NCBI GenBank assembly: GCA_040235505.1
Contig: JBECKW010000152.1
Span: 1-40,990 of the forward strand
DNA length: 40,990 nt
Source: JBECKW01 sp040235505
GTDB lineage: Bacteria > Desulfobacterota > Desulfobacteria > Desulfobacterales > JAFDDL01
Reading direction: 5' to 3'
The notes beneath the pieces were generated by a model. It made no database searches, was not told where the DNA came from, and was given only the letters and a program-made list of their open reading frames with translations. Within the stretch, counting starts at the first letter, position 1, and each line of letters starts with the position of its first letter. Positions 26,083-33,940 of the stretch are shown here, piece by piece. The position numbers and the translations under genes are program-made.

Positions 26083-26322
26083 GTCGTTTATTGATTTACC
26101 GAACAAAAGTATTCGGCAAAGTCCGGCCCTTTCATCGATTTTCGGATAGTTCCCATAAGATTTCATCATCTAACCGGTGTCCATTTCAAACGTTATTGAT
26201 TGTGCATATCCTAAAAAACAACGCCGGGGTCTTTAAGTGGCTCCCAAACCTCTTCCAAGTCCCGATTCTATCGACCGGAAATGTGCCATGCCCTTTCGAA
26301 ATAACAGAAGACAACAGACGTC

Positions 26323-27381
26323 TCAGGGAACTATGTGCTTTTCGCCCGGCTCCCAGAGGTTGTCGAGTTCAACGTCGACCTGGGCATTTTTCCATATGGC
26401 GGTATATCTGCCCGGCGACTCCGGGTTTTCGATCTTTTTATACTTCTCGTCGCCGCTCAAAACCATGCGGTAAAGCTCGATGCAGTTATCAAGAATCGTG
26501 CGATCAAGAGGTTTTACGTCCACCTCACAGCCCCGGGACGTATGCCCAAAGAAAATGCGATCGTATTCGGCCCCCAGGCTCTGTGCCTTGATCCAGCTTC
26601 GCAGCCGCGTGCTTGCCGCCGTCGGGCTTACGCCGTGGATGGGTATTTTGGGCAGTACCATATCGCCGCTAAAAAGGATTCGGGTTTTGTGGTCCAGAAA
26701 AACACACGAGTCGGCCGTATGGCCGGGGGTGAAATAGACGGTGACGATGCGGCCGCCCCCCAGGTCAAAGGTCTGGCCATCGTAGAGCGGTTTTATGGTG
26801 GTCTTGCTGCTGTCAACCGCCCATTTCGCTTCGGTGGTACTATAATCCCAGATATATCTGCAACTATCGGGGACGCCGGCGCCCTCCCTCTTCGGCCTCT
26901 GGACCGTTTTTGACGGATCTTTCTGTACCTCGGGCTTCGGGTACATATAGACCGTATCAAAATTGCCGATCATTCCGGCATGGTCGTGGTGCGAGTGGGT
27001 CGTGACCACATCGTAAGGCAGGTCGGTAAGGCTTTCGACCAGTGCCTTGATATCGTATAGACCCCAGCCGGTGTCGATGAGCAACGCTCTTTTGGTACCG
27101 ATGAGCAGATACTGGGAGTCCTCGCCGAACTCATTGATAAACCACGTGTCGTAGGCGATACTGACGATCTGGGGATGGGAAATGGGACCGCCTTCCGGTT
27201 GCCGGCCCGTCGCCATATCGCCCCCGCCACTGCCACCGCCTCTCTGCACAGCGGCCCCGGTCGACATATCGGCCGAACCCTCTCCTCTCTGCGCATCGGC
27301 CGGATTGGAAAATCCAAGCAGCAGAACCGTTAACGCCGTGGCCCAAATCAAAAAATTAACGCGACTGCCATATAATTTCAT
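26323..27381 (-). CDS. Exported metallo-beta-lactamase-fold hydrolase (copy 2)
   Basis: 352 residues with AGAGGA before the ATG. The Sec signal ends NPADA, followed by a Gly/Arg/Gln-rich linker of about 35 residues (GGGSGGGDMATGRQPEGG). The MBL core has LLIDTGWG, the metal motif HSHHDH (residues 129-134), PGHTADSCVFLD and ILFSGDMVLPKIP, with a later FFGHTS. All six usual ligands appear present. It lies 78 bp after the PepSY gene at 27460 and 240 bp before copy 1 on the same strand, so these may be one transcription unit. Both are predicted periplasmic. The reaction is unknown; ester or sulfate-ester hydrolysis of an imported ligand is possible. Confidence 0.9.
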   Translation of the reverse strand: MKLYGSRVNFLIWATALTVLLLGFSNPADAQRGEGSADMSTGAAVQRGGGSGGGDMATGRQPEGGPISHPQIVSIAYDTWFINEFGEDSQYLLIGTKRALLIDTGWGLYDIKALVESLTDLPYDVVTTHSHHDHAGMIGNFDTVYMYPKPEVQKDPSKTVQRPKREGAGVPDSCRYIWDYSTTEAKWAVDSSKTTIKPLYDGQTFDLGGGRIVTVYFTPGHTADSCVFLDHKTRILFSGDMVLPKIPIHGVSPTAASTRLRSWIKAQSLGAEYDRIFFGHTSRGCEVDVKPLDRTILDNCIELYRMVLSGDEKYKKIENPESPGRYTAIWKNAQVDVELDNLWEPGEKHIVP

Positions 27382-27459
27382 GGGATCCTCTTTCCATTAA
27401 GTTAAAACCTGAAGGTGTTCTGAAACCACTAAGTTCCGAAAGAGCTATAAGATCTCTTT

Positions 27460-28611
27460 TTATTTTTTACCCTTCGATTTTTTTAATTTTTTTCTGAAAT
27501 AGAAGTAATAACCTGTAATGGGTGAAATTGTGCCGATCAGAGCGGCCAGCACATAAAGTATCTTGGAAAAATTACCGGCCCAGTCTCCGGTATGAAGATA
27601 ATCTATCAGCGTCTCCGCTTTCAGCGCCGGAGACTGGATATCGGGCGTATTGATCTCTTTGATCTCACCGGTTTTGTTGTCAAAATTGACTTGAACTCTT
27701 GCTCTGCCTTCTTTTATGGTCACAAAACTCGTTCCCCCGAATTTGAATTTCAGGATTGGGGAATCGGGATAAAGCGCTTCAAATTGCTGCTCAAGAAAAT
27801 CGCACGACTTTCCTACTGTTTTAAGATCTTCGGTATTCTCGAGATCCAGGCGGCCTTGTTGTTGGGGCTGTCGTGCCGGCCGCTGAACCTGCTGAGTTTG
27901 TTCCGCCTTGCCTCCAAAAAGTGCCAACACGCCGTTATGATACCAATCGAAGGCGAAGTCCGGACCGGAAAGAGCCATCAACAACAAAAATATGGCGGCC
28001 AATATTCCGCCTGACAGATGCAGGTCGTACCAAAACCGAAATCCGCCTTTTTTCGTGTTGACTTTTAAACGATCTTTTATGTTCTTGAGTTTTTTGGGCG
28101 CCCAGATAACAATCCCCGAAACGATAACGAAGAAAAATATTATCGTGATGGTCCCGGTTAAAAATGGACCCCATGCAAATTGGCCTCGGGTAGATCCGAA
28201 TAAAAAATTGGTGTGTAATCTTTGAACCACATCAAAAAAGACGTCAGTGGCGGAAAAACCGTCATAACCGGGGAAAATCACCGAAATGGCCTTGCCCGTA
28301 TACGGGTCTACCTGAACGGAAGTGTTCTTGGCGGTTTCGAAGTCGAAGTGGTATGCCCTTGTCGGATCATCTTTATGTATCTCAACGGCTTCCAGCGGCC
28401 ACTGCGGATATGCTTCGTGAACCATGGGGATCAATGTTTCGAGTGGCAGGGGCTCGCCTTTCACCTCCTTGACATAATATCTGTCATGATCAAATAAGTG
28501 TATCAATTGATTTTGGTAAACCAGCAAGCCGCCGGTCAGACACATTACGGAGATAAATATCCCGAAGGGCAACGAAAGCCAAAGGTGCGCCATTTTAAAA
28601 ATTTTTTTCAT
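27460..28611 (-). CDS. PepSY-associated TM protein (paralog 1)
   Basis: 383 residues. TM1 with the paralog-wide motif HLWLSLPFGIFISVMCLTGG, a periplasmic PepSY domain (AVEIHKDDPTRAYHFDFETAKNTSVQVDPYTGK), TM2 and TM3 around WAPKKLKNIKDRLKVNTKKGGFRFWYDLHLSGG, a second PepSY-like unit and a final TM with ISPITGYYFYFRKKLKKSKGKK. Conserved His in TM1 and in YDLHL are candidate heme ligands. The family is often paired with TonB receptors and includes ferric-siderophore reductases. Two close paralogs are at 33941 and 35147. Unlike them it lies behind a 380-bp upstream block shared with the TonB receptor at 36549. GGGGGAGG lies immediately before the ATG. Confidence 0.9.
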   Translation of the reverse strand: MKKIFKMAHLWLSLPFGIFISVMCLTGGLLVYQNQLIHLFDHDRYYVKEVKGEPLPLETLIPMVHEAYPQWPLEAVEIHKDDPTRAYHFDFETAKNTSVQVDPYTGKAISVIFPGYDGFSATDVFFDVVQRLHTNFLFGSTRGQFAWGPFLTGTITIIFFFVIVSGIVIWAPKKLKNIKDRLKVNTKKGGFRFWYDLHLSGGILAAIFLLLMALSGPDFAFDWYHNGVLALFGGKAEQTQQVQRPARQPQQQGRLDLENTEDLKTVGKSCDFLEQQFEALYPDSPILKFKFGGTSFVTIKEGRARVQVNFDNKTGEIKEINTPDIQSPALKAETLIDYLHTGDWAGNFSKILYVLAALIGTISPITGYYFYFRKKLKKSKGKK

Positions 28612-28992
28612 GCCTCCCCCTCGTCATGAGATTAAAGTTAGTGCCGCCCTTTAAAAAATCCTGAATAGCGTAGAGACAAAATGATATCATTGCTTTTATA
28701 CCGCGCCCGCTTCTTTTCCCCCTTCCTTCGCTGTTGGTTTTTCTATATTTGATAAAATTTTTTTTGTCAATTATTTCAGCATTTTACCTGTGACTGCACA
28801 GTGATCGGTCGAAACAGATTTGCGATCGATGGGTTTTCGGGAGGGGCGACTCCCGGCAAAACGGCTACGGGCGTGAGATTCACCCATTTCTCTTATGGAT
28901 AGCGTCTGGAGTGGTGGTCAGTGCCGTGAACAGGTGTGAACAGGTGTGAACATGCGTGAATTGGTGTGTGGACAGGCGGCAAGTTCGCTGTA
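28612..28992 (-). promoter_or_regulatory. Upstream regulatory block A (duplicate of 38514-38887)
   Basis: About 380 bp matching the region upstream of the TonB receptor gene at 36549-38513 along its whole length, with many substitutions but the same order: CTGAATAGCGT, ACAAAATGATAT, CCTTCCTTCGC, GTCAATTATTTCAG, CGTGAGATTCAC, TTATGGATA, GAGTGGTGG and then 10-bp repeats. It precedes PepSY paralog 1. Conservation of a noncoding block in front of two different genes points to a shared promoter/operator region. Confidence 0.7.
28926..28975. repeat. Five 10-bp direct repeats (GTGAACAGGT type)
   Basis: GTGAACAGGT, GTGAACAGGT, GTGAACATGC, GTGAATTGGT, GTGTGGACAG at exact 10-bp spacing, close to one helical turn, so a protein could bind each on the same face. 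They lie 315-365 bp upstream of the PepSY ATG and 19 bp after the TPR gene stop. A matching array is at 38836-38877. Confidence 0.85.
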
Positions 28993-28993
28993 T

Positions 28994-30790
28994 TTAAGAT
29001 AACCCTGCCAAATGGAGTCGATCGAAAAAGATTTCCAAGTTTGCCGGTTTTAGCGACATGAAGGGCTTGGCAAAATACGTTTCCATCCTCCATTCGGGGT
29101 CCAGTTCAATCACTCTTGCAGTCGCTTCCCTGGCATCCTTCAAGTCGCCCTTCGCCACATAGCAGGCGGCGAGGAAAACTGAGCTTTCAAGTTGATCCGG
29201 CCTGGATTGAAAATTTTTTTTCAGATATTCGGCAGACAGGTCATAATCTCCCTTCTCATAGTAGATATACCCGAGAAATAGATACGAAATAGATGGATTG
29301 GCGGGGTTCATACGCACGGATTTATCGAGGTTGTTTATAGCCTGGTCGTATTTCCCCATCCAGGTGAGCATGATGCCTTGCCAGTTTACCGTTTCGAAAA
29401 AATTCGGGTTGATGGCGACAGCTTTTTCCGCCTCTTGCAGGGCTTTGTCATGTTCGCCCCTGAACCAGCAGACCTTTGAAAAGGCCAGGTGAACGACCGG
29501 GTTGTCATCGTCCAGGACAAGGGCCTGCTGAACCGCGGTTAATGCCTTTTCATCCATCCCGGAAACGCCGTAATATTCAACCATTCTCACATATGTCATG
29601 GCGAGAAGGGCATAGGCAGCCGCATAGTTGTGATCCAATGCAATGGCGTCTTGACTGATCTGCCTGGCCAGAAAAATATCCTTCATGCGATTCAAATAGA
29701 GGTTGTACCCTTCTATCAGTTTAGCGTAGGCCGCGACATTTTGGGTCCCCTTGGAAAGAACCAGGGCTATTTCCCCTTCCCCGGTCTTGTCCAGGAAATT
29801 TGCCAGTACTTTCATGGTGATATCACCCTTAAGCTTTGCTATATCATCAATGGGTTGCAACCATTTGTGTTCCCATACCAGATGGCCCTTCACCGTATCG
29901 CTGATCTCCGCGTAGACATGTACATGATCACCATCTATTCGCATGTTGCCTTCTACGACATACCGGACGCCCAGTTCCTTTCCAACAGTTTTCAAATCCG
30001 CGGAACGGTCCCTGTATCTCAGGGTGGAACTTAGTGCGGTGGTCTCTATTTCCGGGATTCTTGAGAAGGCGGCGATAATATCTTCCTGAACTCCCTCCAT
30101 GAGTTGGGCTTTGTCGGGATCTGAATCTATATTTTTAAAGGGAAGCACGGCGATGGATATTTTTTCCTGTTTTGCCGTTGATGGACTTTTCAAGGCGGGC
30201 TGATTTGCTGAATGCGGAGCAGAAAAGGGGTTGTAACGGTACAGCAGGGCGAATCCAGCCAGTACCAAAAACAAGGCGGCCGTCCAGGCGAGAACGACTT
30301 TTTTCCGTTTGTAAACGCCGGGCGCGCCTTTGGGTGTCCCCAGGGGGGCGAATTTTTGGTTCAAAAGCAGAATGGCATCTTCGATCTTTTTTTTCTCCCA
30401 AGCGGCCCTTTTTTTCGACAGCGCCAGTTCCAGTTCCTGGAGCTGATAATGATAAATTTCTTTGGCATTCCATACAGTTTTGAATTCTTTTTCCGACGTC
30501 AGGAGGATATAGAAGGACAAGCAGAGGTCGCTTTCCAGCATTCTTTTATTTATTTCCAGACGACGTTTTCGCAGCAGGTTCCATTTACCCTTTTCAAACA
30601 GCACCTTGTTGGTGGCATCCTGCCATTTCTGCGGCCACAGCCGCTGAATAATTTTTTTTTGAGAAACCGCGGTGCCTTCGAGTTCCATATCACAGATACA
30701 TTTTATGAACTCCATCAACTTTGCAGGATCGTTGGTTGATATTTTCAGAGCATCCCATACTTGCTCAAAAAATTTTTCATCTTGCATCAT
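28994..30790 (-). CDS. Membrane protein with TolB-like (FlgO-type) domain and TPR repeats
   Basis: 598 residues; AGGAG lies 9 bp before the first of two ATGs. The N-terminal 160 residues are soluble, helical and charged with no recognised domain (in CadC-like proteins this place is held by a winged helix). One TM helix lies about 166-186 (VVLAWTAALFLVLAGFALLYRY). Next is a TolB-N-like domain (ISIAVLPFKNIDSDPDKAQLMEGVQEDII, then GVRYVVEGNMRIDGDHVHVYAEISD) and from about 370 a series of TPRs (NPSISYLFLGYIYYEKGDYDLSAEYLKK). The layout matches adenylate-cyclase/CadC-type signalling proteins, so a membrane-bound regulator is plausible but not shown. It sits between the DUF5916 and PepSY genes. Confidence 0.85.
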   Translation of the reverse strand: MMQDEKFFEQVWDALKISTNDPAKLMEFIKCICDMELEGTAVSQKKIIQRLWPQKWQDATNKVLFEKGKWNLLRKRRLEINKRMLESDLCLSFYILLTSEKEFKTVWNAKEIYHYQLQELELALSKKRAAWEKKKIEDAILLLNQKFAPLGTPKGAPGVYKRKKVVLAWTAALFLVLAGFALLYRYNPFSAPHSANQPALKSPSTAKQEKISIAVLPFKNIDSDPDKAQLMEGVQEDIIAAFSRIPEIETTALSSTLRYRDRSADLKTVGKELGVRYVVEGNMRIDGDHVHVYAEISDTVKGHLVWEHKWLQPIDDIAKLKGDITMKVLANFLDKTGEGEIALVLSKGTQNVAAYAKLIEGYNLYLNRMKDIFLARQISQDAIALDHNYAAAYALLAMTYVRMVEYYGVSGMDEKALTAVQQALVLDDDNPVVHLAFSKVCWFRGEHDKALQEAEKAVAINPNFFETVNWQGIMLTWMGKYDQAINNLDKSVRMNPANPSISYLFLGYIYYEKGDYDLSAEYLKKNFQSRPDQLESSVFLAACYVAKGDLKDAREATARVIELDPEWRMETYFAKPFMSLKPANLEIFFDRLHLAGLS

Positions 30791-31429
30791 TGACCAGAAC
30801 TCCTGAAATCCGGTACGGCGCCGGAATGTTAGATATGTTAGAGCTTGTTGGTTTCTTGAATGGCCTTGGTTTCTCCTGATTACTATTCGCGATTATCAAT
30901 TCACCTACCAAAGCTGCCGGACACTCTCGAGATAAGGCATTACAGGGTCCGTCACCGATGCCAAGGAGGGAACGGCGTGAATCCCAGAAATATTACCCAA
31001 GCAGCTACCGCTTTTCAAGGTTTTTTATCGAAACCGATCGCACATCGCAATTCCCTGCAAACAGGCAGCCCGGTGGATTTAACACCTTTCCGCGGCCATG
31101 ATACGCCTTACAACCAGATATACCATAGGCATTGAGAAAGTTTAGCAGGATGAAATTTATTTTAAAAATATTGAGCCATATTCAAATTGGAATCGATTAA
31201 ATTTTCTATCAGCTATTACCCATCCAGAAATTTAAATTTCTGGATGCTGCTTTCAGCTATCAGCTTGACGACCTGTTTTTCAAGGTTTTTAGCTGACGGC
31301 TGATGGCGTCCATTCGAAAATGATAGTTTCCGGATGGACACTATCCAGTGAAATGGGGAGAAAGTGAGATTTGATTCATGACAATCCGAGAACCCGTTTG
31401 TCTGCCATTTGGCAAAGATTGTCCACAGA
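30791..31429. other. 640-bp intergenic region with a perfect palindrome
   Basis: Between the DUF5916 gene stop and the TPR gene start. No frame in it resembles a known protein; a 91-codon plus-strand frame at 30860-31135 has no recognisable features or ribosome site. Contains the 26-bp palindrome at 31221-31246 and AGCTATCAGC/AGCTGACGGCTGATGG-type short repeats (31247-31305) like the one at 39559-39590. Confidence 0.45.
31221..31246. repeat. Perfect 26-bp palindrome (centre AAATTTAAATTT)
   Basis: Bases 31221-31233 are the exact reverse complement of 31234-31246; the outer part is CATCCAG and the centre AAATTTAAATTT. It lies 184 bp past the stop of the DUF5916 gene. With no spacer it suits a dimeric DNA-binding protein better than a hairpin terminator, although a cruciform or terminator is possible. 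Confidence 0.8.
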
Positions 31430-33670
31430 TTAATATCTGAAAGTGTATTGGACCTTGAACGACAGTTTCCGGTCTGTCGGATGAAACCTGAGAGGGTCCT
31501 CTTCGTCCTGAATCCATCCCTGATTGAAAACCAGGAAAACGTCATTTCCGGACTTGGGAATCCAGTGAAGCCGGCTTTGTAACCCCAGATTTTTAGACTT
31601 ATTATCGAACTGAACCAGATTGTAGAGAGTCAAAAAAGGCGTGAAGGAGTAATCACCCCGCAGGCTGTAGACACGCGCGACGAAATGCCCCTCCTCCAAC
31701 CGCGCGAATGTTTGATTCACACCAAGGCTCGTCTGAAAGTGTCCCGCCGCCTTGTAAGAGAAGCTGGCGTTGACCTCGTCGGCAGTACCCGAATAAAATG
31801 TTCCGAACCACCAGGTGAGCGTTGAAGACCACCGGCGCTTGTTGGCGGTCTTGATCTCCACCCGGTAGCGGTCGAAGCTATAGTCTCCTTCGGGCAGGAC
31901 AACCCCCTTCGCTATCTCGAAATCCTCAAAAAGACGCTGAAACTCCGGGGCGTAGTTCAACTCCAACCCGTCACCCGAGTTGAGGGTGAAATATATCGGG
32001 GCGAATTGAAACCGCCGGCTCTCGGTTTCCCCATTATCCAGACGGGCATACTGGGTAAAATTGAATTGATAGCGCATCTGGCGGATATTCAGAAAATTCT
32101 TCGGACGCGGCGCGAAGACCGCCTTGACATCATACTTCCGGGTGTCGGGATGCGCCACAAACCCCAGTGCCGGGTCAAAGTTTTCCTGGACCTCGCCTGC
32201 AAAGACGTCCACGCCCACCAGGTCGTTGGGGTAACTTACGGCAATTCCATATGCGCTGTCTTTGCCATCAATCGTTTCGTTGTCGCTTTTTATGTAATAG
32301 CTTTTCACCTGAAAATTCCGTTCCGTCCCCAAAAAATTGGAGGTGGTCAGATTCAGGTCGAGGCCGTAGGTTTGAGAGGAGGTGGAATCCGTCGGGTTGC
32401 CGTTGGTGAAGATCACTCCCACATAGGATTGGCTGAACAGCTTGCCTTTCACACGCGTGACCAGGAAGTTCTTTCCTGAAATGTCTCCGCTGTCACGTGT
32501 CAGGACATCCATCAAGCCGATATCAAAGCGTCCTCCGACTTTTCCGGTCAGCTTGGTACCCACCGTGATCGGCACCTGCTGCCCGCTTACCAAACCAATT
32601 TTGCGACTGAAAAACGGCATGAGTTCGGGCTTTTTGCCCTCCGAGACACCGAAATCAAAGACGCCGGTGTTTTCGAGAAAAAAAGCCCGCTTCTCCGGGA
32701 AAAAGAGGGGAAATCGAGTCAAATTGATCTGACGATCGTCGACCTCGGTCTCTCCAAAGTCGGTGTTTAAGGTAGTTGACCATTTAAGATTGGGCGTCAG
32801 GCTAAAAAAAATGTCACCGCCGAACTTCCCTTTAAGCACGTTGTTGCCGTCGTCTCCGGAATGGATCGAAGTTCCCGAAAAAAACGGGCGAATATCGATT
32901 CCCATCTGTCCGATCTCCGAGAAACCCTCTATGGTGCCGGCCTCGGAAACCTGTTGAAACTCAGCGTCAAGACGAGGCGACGCCCAACGGTCTTCTTCGA
33001 ATTTTCTCTTTATTGTGCGGGAGAAATTGAATCCCCATGTTTTCTGTCCCTTTTTGAAACTCAACGTTTTGAAGGGGATTGCAAACTCCGCGCTCCATCC
33101 CTGATCCGATCTTGCGGTACGCACGTACCAGATCCCATCCCATTCCAGGTTTGTCTTGTCGTTTTCAATGACCAACGCATCGCTTAGAGCGCCGGCAGGA
33201 TTGGTGGCAAAGTAGTATCCGTTACGACGGTCATGGAATGAATCAATGACGATTTCGACCTTGTCATCTACCGATAGATCCGAATCCCGGGCCATTTGAG
33301 TGGCAATGATCCCATCGGGATCGGAATCATAGCAAATGACACCGATGTATAAATTCTGATCGTCATACAGCAGTCGGACTTCAGTACGTTCCGATGCTTT
33401 TTCACCGGGATTGGGTTCTCGCTGGCGAATTTCTCCGATTGTCTGGGCATCCGCCCATCCGGATTCAGACAAGACGCCATCGATCTTGATCGGCAGCCGC
33501 GTTCGTTTGACAATGGAATTCGGAAGCGTGTTTGAAGCCACGGAAGGAGTTTGAGCCTGCGCACTGAAGTTGAATATTTGTGAGAGAACAATTGTCGTGA
33601 AAATAACAACGGTTGAGTACGTCGACCAGGCGATCGTAACCTGTCTGATCTTGTTTTTAAAGAGCATCAT
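31430..33670 (-). CDS. DUF5916/CBM9-like domain outer-membrane barrel protein
   Basis: 746 residues with a signal peptide (VIFTTIVLSQIFNFSAQAQ). The N-terminal 220 residues are a carbohydrate-binding family 9-like domain: LPIKIDGVLSESGWADAQ, TEVRLLYDDQNLYIGVICYDSDPDGI, DKVEIVIDSFHDRRNGYYFATNPAGA and WSAEFAIPFKTLSF. The remaining 500 residues are a DUF5916-type beta-barrel (RQINLTRFPLFFPEKRAFFLENTGVFDFG) ending YTFRY, with the C-terminal aromatic of outer-membrane proteins. Such proteins are found in outer membranes of Bacteroidota and Proteobacteria and their role is unclear; the CBM9-like part suggests glycan or aromatic ligand binding. It lies among PepSY genes and a TonB receptor on the same strand. 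Confidence 0.92.
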   Translation of the reverse strand: MMLFKNKIRQVTIAWSTYSTVVIFTTIVLSQIFNFSAQAQTPSVASNTLPNSIVKRTRLPIKIDGVLSESGWADAQTIGEIRQREPNPGEKASERTEVRLLYDDQNLYIGVICYDSDPDGIIATQMARDSDLSVDDKVEIVIDSFHDRRNGYYFATNPAGALSDALVIENDKTNLEWDGIWYVRTARSDQGWSAEFAIPFKTLSFKKGQKTWGFNFSRTIKRKFEEDRWASPRLDAEFQQVSEAGTIEGFSEIGQMGIDIRPFFSGTSIHSGDDGNNVLKGKFGGDIFFSLTPNLKWSTTLNTDFGETEVDDRQINLTRFPLFFPEKRAFFLENTGVFDFGVSEGKKPELMPFFSRKIGLVSGQQVPITVGTKLTGKVGGRFDIGLMDVLTRDSGDISGKNFLVTRVKGKLFSQSYVGVIFTNGNPTDSTSSQTYGLDLNLTTSNFLGTERNFQVKSYYIKSDNETIDGKDSAYGIAVSYPNDLVGVDVFAGEVQENFDPALGFVAHPDTRKYDVKAVFAPRPKNFLNIRQMRYQFNFTQYARLDNGETESRRFQFAPIYFTLNSGDGLELNYAPEFQRLFEDFEIAKGVVLPEGDYSFDRYRVEIKTANKRRWSSTLTWWFGTFYSGTADEVNASFSYKAAGHFQTSLGVNQTFARLEEGHFVARVYSLRGDYSFTPFLTLYNLVQFDNKSKNLGLQSRLHWIPKSGNDVFLVFNQGWIQDEEDPLRFHPTDRKLSFKVQYTFRY

Positions 33671-33840
33671 CTACCTTCTTGAAGTTTAAAAATAATATCC
33701 GGATCATGTTCTTTTCTACCGATTAAAAATAAGACAGAATTGTAAAGCGATTATTCAGCACCGGGGGTATTTTTGTACTGCAAATGTAAATTCGATGAAA
33801 ATAACCGATCTGTGAGATTCTTTTCAACCACCTCAGAACT
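33671..33840. other. Upstream region of the DUF5916 gene
   Basis: No gene seen. AT-rich around 33690-33800 and likely to hold the DUF5916 promoter; no clear site recognised. Confidence 0.3.
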
Positions 33841-33871
33841 CAACGTATCGGATGATTCATCCGATACGTTG
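33841..33871 (-). terminator. Perfect 31-bp inverted repeat after PepSY paralog 2
   Basis: Fifteen-base arms (CAACGTATCGGATGA and its complement) with a single T between them. It lies 70 bp downstream of the stop at 33941 and 170 bp upstream of the DUF5916 start. No T run follows. It may end the TonB-receptor/PepSY transcript or be an operator for DUF5916. Confidence 0.5.
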
Positions 33872-33940
33872 CTTCGCAAATCTACATCCCAAGCTTTGTC
33901 AGTACATTAATGCCGGATTCTTTCAGAAAGGGCCTGGCGG

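Noticed and set aside
28926..28975. CRISPR array
   Set aside because: Units of 10 bp with no spacers; likewise the 7-bp array at 13494-13549 has no spacers.
30860..31135. 91-codon plus-strand frame in the 640-bp gap
   Set aside because: No ribosome site, no recognisable domain or signal, and composition not coding-like.
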